Assembly: GCA_020736575.1 (NCBI GenBank)
Contig: JAGPYM010000020.1
Location: 620,001 to 684,000, forward strand
Source of the DNA: Thelonectria olida
Lineage: Eukaryota > Ascomycota > Sordariomycetes > Hypocreales > Nectriaceae
DNA length: 64,000 bases
Reading direction: 5' to 3'
Shown: positions 24,601 through 36,439 of the stretch, piece after piece
Numbering within the stretch: the first letter of the stretch is position 1
Layout of the letters: each line of letters starts with the position of its first letter
Translations under genes and position numbers: made by a program
Notes under the pieces: generated by a model
What the model saw: the letters and a program-made list of their open reading frames with translations, nothing else
What the model was told of the DNA's origin: nothing
Database searches by the model: none

Positions 24601-24950
24601 ATACCTATTATTTTAAGGGTATTTCCTAATAATAATAATTAACTTATTACTATCCTTATTAAATCCCAATTTAAAATAGGGACTGCTTATCTATCTACTT
24701 ATTTTAATAAGTAGTATGGTTTATCTGCCGATATTTGCCTGCAGGCACTATAAGGGAGGTTTACTACCTATTTTACCAGCTTGGTTAGATACGAAGTTGC
24801 ATTTCTAAATAAAAGTGTTTTTAGCTATTATTTTGCGTTTATATGGTCTGTAATCCCTAAATTATTTCCCCTCGGCCTTAGAGGTTACTTAAAATAGAGG
24901 TTATAGAATAACTTCTTAACTATAGGCTGCCTCGAGCCAAGCTATAATAA
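21641..24950. other. AT-rich RIP desert
   Basis: Continuous TA-rich sequence with stops in every frame. No relic could be identified. Composition returns to normal at about 24,950, just before the catabolic-type gene block. Confidence 0.5.
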
Positions 24951-25893
24951 CCGGAGAATGTCGTGCGACTTCGAACCAGGGGCCATCCAAAGATCATTAT
25001 AAGAATATTTAAGACATTTTTCCATCATTTTGAAACCATTTTCTATTTCTCATTCCTATGTCGGCTATTCTGCTTGACTTTAAGGACGACTGTGATCTCA
25101 TGCTTCTATTGTCAGCCAACTTTCCTCAGCTGGAGCTCCAAGGGGTAGTAATTACATCGTCTATTCAAAAGCCCCAACTGAGGTAGGTATGCTGAGACCG
25201 AACTTTCCGAGTGGTTAAATGAAGAACAACGGACTAGTTAATAATCAGTCGATTCTGTGCGATCCCTCAACTGCATTCATTGGTCGTCCGCATAGCGAGT
25301 CGGCTGTGGTTGATCAGCTGGAAGCCACAAGTTATCCAAATGTAATCTATTAGATTGTGAGAAGGCGTGTCAACTTGCCTTTTTGTGCTCAAAAGTTGCG
25401 TATATGACTACATGCCAACATATCGCACGTACAGTGGCGGCAAAGGTTTCAGTCAGTCACTAATCTACCAAACCATACCTAGAAAACCGTAATCATTACA
25501 CCACAACATACATCCTCCTCACCCTCTCCAATGCGCCGTCCAATGTGCCGAGACATCCTGGACACAATCTGAACGCCCCCGTGGAGTCGTTCCCGGTTCC
25601 CATCGGTCCGATGATTATCACCGCCGGCACCTCCTCCTGTAGCGGAATGCAGATGAGGGGTAAAGCGCCTGTTGGAAACCCTCGGGGAACCCCACCCCCC
25701 CAGGCTCTCTCCGGCTTGGCCTACATCAGTCTCCCTAACATTAGTGTTCTCAGACCATCAAGTCTTACAACCGCAGCCGTCGAGTGGTATGGTCCAGAAG
25801 CCTAGATTAAGTTAAGTCTCAAGCCTCTCCAAGCAATCATTAATTCTCATCGCCATCTTCCAATACTCAGCCTTGTTTAACGCCTTCAGCATA
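24951..25893. promoter_or_regulatory. Region upstream of the first P450
   Basis: Balanced spacer between the desert and the first cluster gene. A palindrome CATCGGTCCGATG lies about 290 bp before the ATG, a CGG-N1-CCG arrangement of the kind bound by some Zn2Cys6 proteins. A reading frame at 25,545-25,805 overlaps this and shows no family features, so I do not call it a gene. Confidence 0.4.
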
Positions 25894-27858
25894 ATGTCCG
25901 CGAACACAAAACACATTACCGCCGTGGTGGGAGTGCTTATGCTCCTTGGTTATGTGCTTTTTCGAGCGACTCGAGCAATATATCGCATTTATTTCCATCC
26001 CCTCAAGAACTTTCCCGGACCACGCGAGGCAAGGACGTCTGGTAACTGGCTGTATCGTGTAACGAAGGAAGGGTCTCCAAATGAGGTATTCGAGAACCTG
26101 CATCGAAACTTTAGTGAGTCCTCTTATCCTGCCAGCCTTTTTGCGACGTATATTCTAACTTTCTAACTTCCTAACAGACTGCAATGCTCTCCGCATCGCC
26201 CCAAACGAATTACACATCTCGGATGTCTCGTTATACAAGGTTATTTACAGCCAGTCCTCACCGTTCCCCAAGTCCGGCGATTTCTATTCCGCTTTCAACA
26301 TTCCTCACACCCTGTTGACCGAGACGGATGCCAAAGCTCACAAAGAGCGCCGACGGATGCTTAACAGTTTGTTTTCTCGAGTCGGAGTTCTGAAGCTCCA
26401 GCCCATAATCCACGATAAGCTGGACCTACTTGGAGATAAGATTAATCGACTTTATAAAGACGGGCCTGTAAATGTTTATGATGCTTTTCGGTAAGTTGCG
26501 ATCGCACTGGTGATGAAAATACCCTCATATATACATACCAGACGTGTTAAGCCAGGTAGCTAACTGCAACGCAAATTAGTCTCCTGACAACCGAGGTTGT
26601 TATGCAGTTTGCCTTTGCGAGATCCGCCGACCTCATTGGAGAAGATGCTGAGGGCTTTCATTCTTGGTTCCTGGATGCTTTCGACTTAGCCTCCCAGAGC
26701 ATTTTCGATATGCAGCACAACCCATGGCTGCGGTTTGCCGGCAATTTAATGCCACGGCCAGTTGTGCGGCTCCTTAGTAAAGAGGTTGGAACGCTCCTAG
26801 ATATGAGAGAGGTACGTCACCAAGAGCTTTTGCCGGTTCCGGCTCCGACTCATTCTACTCACGCTCCAATCAGTATGCAGAAAACTCGCTGCGATACTTC
26901 CAGCAAAGATCCGAGCTACCCAACCATCCGGTCGTTTTTGACAACCTCCGCTCCCTTCCAGATGTTCGTAGTATCGACGAGGCGCAGGATATCATGGTTG
27001 CCGGGGCAGATACTACGGCTTTCACCCTGACTACCGGAACCATACACATCCTCAGCAACCCTGAAATCTATGAAAAGCTTGTTGAAGCGCTTGACCAAGC
27101 AATCCCGAAGGGAGAAAACTTCCCCCCTCTTCTATCGCTCGAGAAAATCGACTATTTGGTAGGCAGGCCTGTTTTGTTGAACTCTGATGTCGTTCTGATG
27201 CCTCTCTTGCCAACGAACTCCAATAACATAAACCCCCATCCAGACAGCTAAACCAGTTCTCAGTGCCGAAACACGCCAATTGAGGGAGATTGCTAATTTT
27301 CTCTTACAGAATGCGATTGTTAAAGAATCTCTTCGTATTGCATCGGCTGTTCCTGGCAGACTGCCCAGGGTGGTCCCAAACGGCCGCCGCGAGCCGCTGA
27401 TCGTAGATGGAAAAGTCATCCCCCCAGGCGTACGTCTCATCAAATGGCCCATGTTAACTCTTCTGAACTGAAAATAACAGTCAATTGTCTCGATTTCTGC
27501 CTATACAATGCACACGGAGACCGACATTTGGGGCCCTGACGCTCGTGAGTTCAACCCAGATCGGTGGCTTATGCCGGATGCGAAAGGATTGGATCAGTAC
27601 CTTTGTTCCTTTTCTAAAGGCACGCGCATGTGTCTTGGTCAAAAGTAAGTATTCAGAACTCCATGTGGTGTTTGCTAGGTCATAGGCTTATTGTGGTATA
27701 GTATTGCGACGGTAGAGCTTACGGTTGCTTTTGCTTGGATTTTCCGCCGCTACCGCTTGTCTTTGCCAGAAGACTTTAAGTTTCCGGCAAAAGTGGATAG
27801 ATTTACAAATACCTACCTTGCACCTGGCGTTAAGGTTAATATGGTCCCACGGGTTTAA
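25894..27858 (+). CDS. Cytochrome P450 monooxygenase 1 (496 aa)
   Basis: Seven exons: 25894-26113, 26178-26490, 26580-26811, 26874-27158, 27310-27429, 27481-27644, 27702-27858. All joins are GT-AG and in frame. The N-terminus has a single hydrophobic membrane anchor followed by YFHPLKNFPGP, the hinge of microsomal fungal P450s. The oxygen-binding helix shows AGADTT; the K-helix ExxR is E356-R359 (KESLR); NPDRW is present; the haem loop is FSKGTRMCLG with Cys441 as axial ligand. Everything needed for activity is visible. Sequence style resembles trichodiene-oxygenase-type P450s, but substrate cannot be read from it. As the first gene of the block it is a candidate ring hydroxylase or demethylase acting on the aromatic substrate. 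Endoplasmic-reticulum location is expected. Confidence 0.9.
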
Positions 27859-28476
27859 TATAATTTAGAGTTAAAATAAGTAGCTTTAAAAATTAGAGTT
27901 TATATTTATTTTTTTATATAAATTTTCTTTTTATATTTTTTTATTAAAAATACTCTTTTATAAAAATATAATGGCCTCCTTTTACAGTTTTGGCCCGGTG
28001 GTTTGTGTCTATGTTGTGCCGAGGTAGTGAGATAGAATTGTCGGGCCCGGTTGTATTCCAGGTAGCAGCCGAGACTGCAGAGGTCGGTCAAAGCAGCGTG
28101 AAGTTGCAGTTGAGGGCGAGTGTGCGATGACCCGGAAAGTCGGGCAGCCGAGGCAGCAGAGAGGTGTCTTCGGGGCGTGAGGGCCCAAATAAGGTCGGGG
28201 GCAGTAAGGCCCGGAGTGTTAAGCAGCAGGATGCCGCGAGTGTTGTCATGTTGTCTTTTACAGGAGAGAGTTGAACCGCCCACAAGCATGTTGTAAACCC
28301 TGAACTTTAGGGTAAAACCCATACACCGCGGTAGATCTAAGAGCCGAGGCGTTTCATAAGATCACACGAGCGGCTAGTTGAGTCTTCACCCTTTTAATTT
28401 TCCAACGGTGTTTATTTCAGGAAATCTATCCAGAGAGGCGCTTCCGGAGGTTCAACATCTCCGCCAGGCCTGTGAC
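27859..28476. other. Intergenic, no gene called
   Basis: Begins with a short TA-rich tract after the P450 stop, then a balanced stretch whose minus strand stays open for 138 codons (27,906-28,322). That frame ends in a Lys/Tyr run encoded by the AT tract and has no family features, so it is treated as chance. It holds the 3' regions of the two converging genes. Confidence 0.5.
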
Positions 28477-29533
28477 TTAGCTGACATGCAAAGATTGGTT
28501 GAAGCACCCGCCAACAACATGTAATCCAAACGAGGCAAACATTGCCTGAAAGAACGGCTTCGGGATATACTCGTATTCGTGTAGATGCCCGGGAAGTTCC
28601 GTAATTTCCCCCCTCTGTAGTTTAGAGACATCATCATGTGTAGTCGTGAACTTGGAACCTAAATTTTCATGCCAAGGTTAGCGACTTGCACCCGAACGAG
28701 CGAGGATTGCACTTCATCCACATACCAGTCGCCTCTTCTGCCAATTGCACAAACTCATTCCATGTCATTTTGTCTCCATAGCAGTAAGTCTCTTCCTCCC
28801 AGTCTGGGACGTCGAGGGCGGCAACAACAAAACTGGCTACGTCGCGGGTGTAAGTCCATGTCATCGGATCATTTCCCATCCCAGGTATGGCAGCGACTTT
28901 ATTGGAAACATCGACAACAAAAGTTGTGGGGTCCATGTGACTCTCTACATGCGGGAGGCCGTAATAGTCAAGAAAGAAACCGTTGAAGAAGCGAGTCCAT
29001 TCGAGACCAGACTGTCGAAGGAGATGACAGACAGAGTTGCGAATCGCCTTTTGCGGGAGGACAGCACTAAGATTTAGAGCAACCGTTAGAACTGCGACAT
29101 GAACACACCCCTATGTGATCAGGAAGCCACTCACTCCTCGGGGACGGGATACCCCCAGTCGCTGGTGACAAAGCGTTTTGTAGGTGCCGACTTGGACGCA
29201 GCGAGAACGAGGTTGGATTCGGCCTTCCCTGCATCATCGTTCAGGATTTTGATTGCCGAGACGACGGTGTGGATTTGCTCGGATTCGAGAACGTTTGCAA
29301 GTCCATCAACATCATGATAATCCACCACTAGCCTTCGTGCGTCAGGTCCCTGGTTTGTGTGACTCTAAATGTCCAGACAATGGTCAGCAGGCGTACATGT
29401 TCAAGGTTGAATGTGAGCTACACGGTACCTCTCTAACAAGCATGATGACATTATGCTTGGGTGATTTCTGCAGGGCTTCAACAATGGTTCGGCCAAGGTG
29501 GCCGAGCCCACCAGCAACTGCAACGTTGACCAT
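28477..29533 (-). CDS. NmrA-like / isoflavone-reductase-like NAD(P)-binding protein (285 aa)
   Basis: Exons in translation order: 29533-29429, 29364-29135, 29066-28726, 28658-28477. Introns of 64, 68 and 67 nt keep frame; the last has GTATGT and a GCTAAC branch site, and using it replaces a premature end with a normal NmrA C-terminus (ITELPGHLHEY, PFFQAMFASFG). The N-terminus is a Rossmann fold with GGLGHLG. RFVTSDWGYP and GLEWTRFFNGFFLDYYG match the central part of the family. NmrA-like proteins bind NAD(P) and act either as redox-sensing regulators or as small-molecule reductases of the isoflavone-reductase type. Within an aromatic-degradation block either role is possible, for example reduction of a phenolic double bond or carbonyl. 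Length is near the normal range. Confidence 0.85.
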
Positions 29534-30078
29534 GGTTCAAGGCTGCGGCAGGAATAGTGCGTGGAGAGATGATGTGAGGGGGGGGACGATTCAAGCAAAA
29601 GCAAGAGTAAGAAATGATAAGAGATAAGAAAACTGATACTATAGCTGGCGTATCTTCCTTGTTATGGATGGAATGCGATGAAGAAGCAAAAGTCGGGTTC
29701 GTCAGCCGGAAGGTTCGAGGCAGAAGAGACTGTGTGGGGGTAGGCCGAGTCCTGCCTTGTAGCTGTGGGGGACCCGAGAAGAGGGGTTCCGTGCCGTAGT
29801 GGAACTACAACTCAGCAGCTGGCAGATCCTCGATCGCATCTCCCCACGACACCAACTGCGGAATAAAATAACTAATCATAATGCTGGGTAATTGCAGCAC
29901 CCACAGTCTCGTTCTGCAACATTGGGGCACCGGCACACCCAGGCCGTGCATCACCAATTGGGAAGTCATTCTGTCTTGGGATTATCCGACAGTCATCAGT
30001 TTTGTCTCGGGCTGTGATGATACGGATTGGCATATATTTCTATGTGATATAGACATTTGTGCTCGCGTTCCCGTTAAA
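29534..30078. other. Intergenic, upstream of the NmrA-like gene
   Basis: A 545-bp spacer between the NmrA-like start and the hydrolase stop. It should contain the NmrA-like promoter and the 3' end of the hydrolase gene. No distinctive motif recognised and no gene. Confidence 0.5.
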
Positions 30079-31023
30079 CTATGGGCAGCTGGATTCGCAA
30101 AATCGGCCAACCTCCACTCCCCACTCCTCCTCTTGTGTTATGCCAGTGCCCAAGCTAAGTTGTGGACTCATGTGATTATGCCCATTCAGCACGAAAGATT
30201 GCAAACGCGGTCCCTCCCACTCCCGTTGAAAATCTGCTGTTGGCACTAGAATCTCGTCGGTGGGATCTAGGCTCCCCGTCCAGACAGAGAACTTGACGCC
30301 AGATTCGACGACCGCATCGTCCAGCTTGTTGGATCTGAGAAGCCCCAGGGGAGATGGTGTCATGAGGTCTTTGCCGCCAAAGTAACCCTCCAAAGCTTCG
30401 GCTCTATCTTTGGACGCCTGTTCAAAGTGGAAAGGAACAGAGAGGAAGATGACTGCCCGAAGCTTCACTCCATGCTGAGTGTACTTAGTGATTGACTCGC
30501 GCGAAGAATTGAATTGCCTGTGAAACAGGTACGTCGCCAAGTGAACCCCTCCGGCAGAGTTCCCCATGAGAAAGAGGTCGATAGTTCCATAACCGTCTCG
30601 CTTGGCCAAGCAATCCCGCACCCAGGCGATCGCGAGTGCGAGGTCTTCCCCGCCTGAGGGAAATCGGCCGCCGTCAGACACAAGGCGATAGTTTGGAACC
30701 ACGACGGCGAAACCCAATGTCGTTGCAAAGAAATGCCCCACGTTGCCATAGACGGTTCCATTGGCGTAGCCCGGAAGGACCTTGTCACCCTGGGTGAAGC
30801 CCCCGCCGTATATCCACATGAGGACAGGCTTGGGCCCCGTGGATGAGTTCGACTTTGGGTAGTAGACGCCCAAGGCTTGCCGAGGGTCGTCCCCGTACTG
30901 AAACGTCTCGTGACGGGTTGAGTGAATAGCTGCCTCACGTGCTGCGAGCAGGGGCGCGTACGTTGCGAAGGTGGGACCAACGTTCTGGTTGATCTCGCGT
31001 CCAAGTTTGGGTAGATTGTTCAT
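30079..31023 (-). CDS. Alpha/beta hydrolase, carboxylesterase-like (314 aa)
   Basis: A single uninterrupted frame. I start at the ATG at 31,021-31,023 (MNNLPK) because the open frame upstream begins with GTG. The oxyanion-hole segment IYGGGF is at residues 72-77; the nucleophile elbow is GNSAGG with Ser156; the acid is probably Asp253 in TGSLDPTDE; the His is 282 or 284 in LNGHNHMS. The layout fits alpha/beta-hydrolase-3 or kynurenine-formamidase-like esterases that act on small esters or amides. There is no signal peptide, so it is probably cytosolic. It shares a 566-bp divergent promoter with the lignostilbene oxygenase gene, which suggests joint control and a role in releasing or trimming acylated aromatics. 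Confidence 0.88.
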   Translation of the reverse strand: MNNLPKLGREINQNVGPTFATYAPLLAAREAAIHSTRHETFQYGDDPRQALGVYYPKSNSSTGPKPVLMWIYGGGFTQGDKVLPGYANGTVYGNVGHFFATTLGFAVVVPNYRLVSDGGRFPSGGEDLALAIAWVRDCLAKRDGYGTIDLFLMGNSAGGVHLATYLFHRQFNSSRESITKYTQHGVKLRAVIFLSVPFHFEQASKDRAEALEGYFGGKDLMTPSPLGLLRSNKLDDAVVESGVKFSVWTGSLDPTDEILVPTADFQREWEGPRLQSFVLNGHNHMSPQLSLGTGITQEEEWGVEVGRFCESSCP

Positions 31024-31589
31024 TGTGATAGAAGGTGCCAAGGTATGCACTGTAAATTCAGTTGCCGTAGCAGTATGGTGGCTGACATGAGCGAGAAGGG
31101 GCGCAGCGCGAAATATAGAGAAAACTGACTGTTCTCATGGCAAGCCTCCCAGCACGAGGGCTGCTTCATTCAACCCGACAACTGGTATTACAAATTATTC
31201 CCCCACAACATGCCCGTCTGGTCTGTCCCCGCAAGTAACTGCCGAAAAACACCCCACAATTGAAAGAAAAGCCGCTGCCGCTAGCGGAAACCCCATCAGA
31301 CTCCTCTCGCTTGTGCCCCGCGATCTTGGAGATGAACATGTCCGATGATCCGAAACGTCAGCTCCCATAGGGGCCCGGGGAGCGGCATCATGCTTACACA
31401 AGAGCCGCTGACTAACGACATTGGAACTTACTCATGAAGAAGGAACATGGAATACGGCAAATATGTATATAAGCACATACCTTCGCTGCCTTGACACCGA
31501 GCAAGCAACCTAACTAACATTGTTATCTGCAACAAACAATCCGGATTTATCAAGCTACCTCCACAGCTACTCAGTACATCCTTCGCACA
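31024..31589. promoter_or_regulatory. Divergent promoter, hydrolase / lignostilbene oxygenase
   Basis: 566 bp between two divergent starts. TATATAAG at 31,466-31,473 lies 117 bp before the oxygenase ATG. A perfect palindrome CCGCTAGCGG sits at 31,278-31,287 and could be a Zn2Cys6 site. No CGGACTCC motif of the kind seen in other cluster promoters was found here. Confidence 0.5.
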
Positions 31590-33477
31590 ATGGAAGGTCT
31601 CTCAATCCTCCGTGGCAACCAGGCCGGCATCTCAGGATGGCCGGAAGCTCCTACTTCCTTTGAGCCCCAGGCTGTGGGTGCGACTCTCACAGGGTTCCAG
31701 AGACCAATCCGCGTTGAGGGAGAGATTTACAACCTCGAGGTTGAGGGCGAGATCCCAAAGAGTATCGCAGGTACCTTCTACCGCATCATGCCTGACCCAG
31801 CTTTCCCGCCATTCATCAAGGACGACATTGTACGCTTGCCCGGCTCCCATCTTCAAGAATAGTCTGCTGATTGGAGTTTAAGTGGATGAATGGAGATGGC
31901 GTCGTCTCGTCATTCCGCATCAAGGATGGCCATGTCGATTTCAAGCAGCGTTACGTTGAAACGGAGAAGCTCAAGGCCGAAAAGGAGGCACAAAAAGCTC
32001 TTCTCGGTGCGTCAAGACTTTCCAAAAACAGTGACTGGACTTTTTAGTTTCTCTCTCTGCCTCTCTCTTTCTCACCACAATAAGCCATCTCTTGGGACGC
32101 TAATACCCCATACAGGGAGATACCGCAACAAGTTCACCGATGCCATCGACTTCCGTGTCCGCACAGTTGCAAACACCACTGTCTTCCCGTTTCGGGATAA
32201 GATCTTCGCGCTCAAGGAAGATGGACCCGCTCACGCCATGGACCCCATTACCCTTCAAACCTATGGTGCATGGGATTTTGATGGGCAATGGGATAGCGAA
32301 ACCTTTACTGCTCATCCCAAGTACGACACCATTACTCGCGAGATGACGGCATTTGGATATGAAGCCAAGGGCGTCGCAACTAAAGACATCTTATATGGGT
32401 CTTTTGACAAGCATGGAAAGATGACCGAGAAGGTTTGGTTCACGGCGCCCGTGTGTGGCTTTCAGCATGAAATGGCAATGACAGAGAATTATGTGAGACC
32501 GCAGTCGAATCATCCCATCTCTAATTGGTTGCCCTGACACCTCTGCAGGTCCTGTTCCCGATCATCCCGTCCCATTGCGACTTGGAACGCCTCAAGGCCG
32601 GCGGCTCCCACTGGCAGTGGGAGCCCGAGCAGCCGTACTATATCGGCGTCCTTCCGAGGCGGGGAGCCAAGACGACCGACATCAAGGTGCGTGATCCTGC
32701 ACGGTCTCACTCCCTCTCCAGCTGACCAAGGCAAAAGTGGTTCTACGGCGATAACGCGTATATTGGTCACGTCGCCAACGCCTGGGAAGAGAACGGCAAG
32801 CTCCACCTTTACATGGCTTACGCTGAGGGTAATGTTTTCGGTTTCTTCCCTGACAAGGGCGGCAAGGCGCCGCCGCCTGGGACTTACCCGAACACGCTGG
32901 CGCGCTGGGTCATCGACCCTGAGTCGGACGAACTTCATCTATCGAAACCCGAGACTGTCATTAGCCGAGATAACGAGTTCTACCGTGTCGACGATCGTTT
33001 CGTCGGCTACAAGACGAGATACATCTTTGGTGCTATTAATGATGACTCGAATGGAGGCACCGACTGGGGCTTTGTCGCCCAGCGTATCGGAGGTACTGTC
33101 GACACGCTCGTGGCCCCTTATCCACAGGATCAATACTGACTTGCGTCACAGGAGGGTTCCCCCCCTTCAACTCCATATACAAGAAGGATTTGAAGACAGG
33201 CAAGGTCGATGTTTACCACAACGGACCCTACAGACTGTACCAGGAGCCTGTTTTCATCCCTCGAAGTCTCGACGCTGAGGAGGCTGACGGATACCTGATC
33301 TGCCTAACCATGAACTACGAAGATATGATCAGTGAACTCATCATTTTGGATACGCAGGACTTGAGCAAGCACGTGGCTCTGTGCCGCCTTCCACTGAAAT
33401 TGCGGATGGGCATACACGGAAGCTGGGACGATGACACCGACGTTGACGGCCACGGTGAGATGCCTACCAGGCTTTGA
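31590..33477 (+). CDS. Carotenoid cleavage oxygenase, lignostilbene dioxygenase type (519 aa)
   Basis: Six exons: 31590-31829, 31883-32006, 32116-32492, 32549-32686, 32738-33092, 33152-33477; introns of 51-109 nt, all GT-AG and in frame. The protein is a seven-bladed-propeller dioxygenase of the lignostilbene/resveratrol-cleaving branch: N-terminal EGEIPKSIAGTFYRIMPDP, then DGVVSSF. Four iron-ligand histidines are visible: H188 (TAHPKYD), H239 (FQHEMAM), H304 (GHVANAW) and H500 (GIHGSW). Enzymes of this branch, such as Neurospora CAO-1, split the central double bond of stilbenes (resveratrol, piceatannol) into two benzaldehydes with O2. No signal peptide is seen. This gene gives the best clue to the substrate of the whole block: a stilbene or other phenylpropanoid-derived aromatic with a styryl double bond. 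Full normal length, no damage. Confidence 0.93.
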
Positions 33478-34248
33478 GTTGCCTCGCGCGGAGATATTTA
33501 GTATAGTTATTCTCTTGATTTAGTTTACTAAAATTGCCTATATATACTATGTTACCGCTTATGCTTCCTTCTAATAAGAGAGTAATATGTATTATTATTA
33601 TTATTATATTTTAATACTTTAGTATACTCTTGTTTCTCGAGTTTGCTTTTATATAAAAACTTTAATCTATTTTTTTAAATAATATTATATTTTTAAAATA
33701 ATAATAATAACTATTAAAATAAAATAATTTAATTTAAAATATATTTTATATTTTTATAATTATTAATAAAAAATTAATTTAATATAATTTAATATTATCA
33801 TTTATATTATAATTATCATAATTATATCATTTTATTATATTACACAAGTGGTTAGTCAGATGGGGTGGTCGGTTGTGGGGTGTCCGATGTTATCTTATCG
33901 CAAAACCTTGTTTGTGGAGGGACATAGATCATGGCCCTTAGCTGGATTCATCAAATCGCATCCAGCTCTATGCAACCCCACCGGAACTCCGCAACTCCGG
34001 AACTCCGATGTTCCTCTAGACCCAGCGGCTTGCCGCCACAACCGCTTCAGGTCGGGAAACGGTGTCAATCCTACCGGCAAGGGATCAGAACGAGGAACGA
34101 TCCTGACTTGGGGGGCGGCGTGGTTGCCCGCTGTAACTGGGCAATCTCTCATATATTACGGGTCGTCTTTTCTGCACGTCCGTGGCCTGTTAGCATGGGC
34201 GAATCCTCCATCGACAATATCGTGAAGTCCTCTGGCTGAGCTTTCGAC
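33478..34248. promoter_or_regulatory. AT-rich spacer and carboxylesterase promoter
   Basis: 33,490-33,850 is a low-complexity TA-rich tract. The balanced part after it is the upstream region of the esterase. Two CGG-N4-CCG inverted triplets (CGGAACTCCG) stand at 33,982-33,991 and 33,998-34,007, about 240-270 bp before the ATG, inside a short AACTCCG tandem repeat. They resemble the CGG-N3-CCG motif in other cluster promoters. Confidence 0.5.
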
Positions 34249-36207
34249 ATGGCGGATGTCGCGACACTGTGGCACGAGAGCTTGAATGCGACACTTGTCG
34301 CCGCCAAAAGAAAACATCATTGCGAGTTTCGTGGCATTAAATATGCCTCTATCCCAAATCGTTTCGAACATTCGGTCTTGGTAGAGAAGAGAGATGGGCA
34401 GACGCTGGACTGCACCAAATTTGGGTAGGAATTGGATCCCTTGAGACGTGTTCCCTGGCCCCCGGCAATCCTTGTGTTGTGGCGAAAAGAGGTCCTTGCC
34501 TCTACTTCCTGAGGTTGATTTCTGACACTGTTGATTCACTAGACCAAGGTGTCCACAGCCGTTCAGAGATGTGGCGGCGTTTTACAGCCTTCCAGCTGAC
34601 CAGAAGATGCCTCCCCCCATCCCTGAGGACGAATTCGAATGTCTGAACTTGGTGGTGTCCGTGCCCCATGCAGTACTTCGCAATACTGCCGCCAAGGTGC
34701 CCGTCCTTGTCTGGTTTCATGGTATGCAAGCTCTCTTTGATCGACCTCTTAGCGTCGCTAACTGCACAACATAGGCGGAGCACATGCGTATACGATGGTG
34801 AACATTGAGCAGGGATTTACTGGTAGGGTCGTCCTGTATACATCGATTGAGGTTCGCATGATGTCGCCACTAACGAATGAACTTGTTGAAGATCCATCGG
34901 ACATCATTCAGCACTCATTAGAGATGGGGAAGCCTATCATTATGGCCCACGTCGCATATCGCCTGAATGTCCTCGGCTACTCGGTGTTCAAAGACAAGAC
35001 TAATTTCGGTCTTCACGACCAGAAAAGGGCTGTGGAATGGGTCATCAAGCATATTGGAGATTTCGGTGGTGATAAAGTACGAACCCCCAAACAAAGCAGT
35101 CTGGCCTTGCTGTCGATCAGTGGAAGAGATTGTCTGACTGAATGCAGGCGAACATAACGATATCTGGGGAAAGCTCAGGTGCTCTCGACGTGCACGCGAT
35201 GATCCATGGACCTGCCGCGGTCAGAGGCGTCAAACAGGCGATATTACAATCCGGATCGTTGTATTTGACGGGACCCGTACCGAAGTCTAGCGGTGTGACC
35301 GTCATGGAGAGAATTGCTTCCGAGGCACGCCTTAGCACCGCAGAGCTTCAGTCCATGCCAGTGAAAGAACTTATTGCTGGTATTGGAAAGCTCGGCATCA
35401 AGGCGTATGGCCTGCACCATGAAGAGGGCGTCTTCGAACTCGGTTCGGGCGAGGACGAGTGGTCCATCTCGGACTCTCCGGAGCTACAATCCGTCATGGT
35501 CAGCGATTGTGGGTGGGAGTCGCGAGGATTTGAGGCGGCTATTATGTCTCTGGGCCTTGAGAACCTGAAGCATTACTTTCTCTCGCGCTGGGGTGATGTG
35601 GGCCGCGAGATTGTAGAGCTCTATGGCATTGAGTTCTCTTCGCCCGAGGTCGCTCGCCCTGCGATCTCAGCCTTTGTCAACGACGCCAGGTTCGCATTAG
35701 CTGCGCACAAAATCTGGCAGCTGGAACTGAAGGCTGGAAAACGCCGATGCTATCGCTACGTGATGGACGTAAGTTGAAAGTCACCGCCCTCCATTGCCGG
35801 CCTTGTGGCGAGACACGTTATCGAAGGGTTGTTGCTGATTTTGGTGTGTTGTCTAGCAATACAACCCATGGAACAGCGCTGTTCGCGCCCAGCACGCAAT
35901 CGATCTTCTCTTCCTGTACGGTGGACCCTACGACTACTCGTCCGATCACGGCGCGGTGAAGGTCAGCCTTGATATCCGGGAGAAATTCGTCAAGTTCCTG
36001 TATGGCGACGAGCCCTGGGCGCAACATTCCGCCTATGCTTTTGGACCGGATGGTGAAGCGGGTCCTGTTTCTGCCGAAGAGCTCGGGAAACGCAGACGCA
36101 TCGAGAAAATTGAGAAACTAGACAAGATTGGATGGAAGCGTTTCCAGCCTTTACTTGCGAGGCTGCTATCCCTTAAAGGCACTGTAGAAGAGGCATACCT
36201 ACAATGA
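34249..36207 (+). CDS. Type-B carboxylesterase (519 aa)
   Basis: Six exons: 34249-34424, 34543-34721, 34775-34822, 34892-35076, 35148-35768, 35857-36207, all GT-AG and in frame. The carboxylesterase/cholinesterase fold is seen in order: FRGIKYA near the N-terminus, FGPRCPQP, oxyanion hole HGGA at residues 118-121, DQKRAVEWV, nucleophile elbow GESSG with Ser205, and a late catalytic-type His in RAQHAIDLLFLYGG. The family hydrolyses carboxylic esters. There is no signal peptide, so an intracellular role is likely, unlike secreted feruloyl esterases. With the neighbouring alpha/beta hydrolase the block carries two esterases, which fits a plant-derived conjugated or acylated aromatic. The acidic member of the triad was not pinned down. 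Confidence 0.9.
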
Positions 36208-36439
36208 GTGTACTGTCAACGGCAAGGATCACAACTATCGCGAATAGCTTCACGGTCAGCTTGAACGCTACACTATCATTAACGCCAGGCAACAGCCTGT
36301 TGCCTATGAGATCGGCAGACTGAACACAAGTATAAGAGACCGTCTCTCGTCGCTCCTTTAGATAGAAAATCAAACGCTCATTTGATCCTCATGGCCCATC
36401 AGTACCTGCGACAAGAAGGTTCTATTCCCGTGCACAAGC
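36208..36439. other. Spacer after the esterase
   Basis: Short spacer holding the 3' end of the esterase. No gene. The HET remnant follows. Confidence 0.4.

Noticed and set aside
25545..25805. 86-codon plus-strand frame before P450-1
   Set aside because: Pro/Gly-rich without family features; more likely promoter DNA.
27906..28322. 138-codon minus-strand frame
   Set aside because: Ends in a Lys/Tyr run coded by an AT tract, has no motif, and overlaps the 3' regions of two convergent genes.
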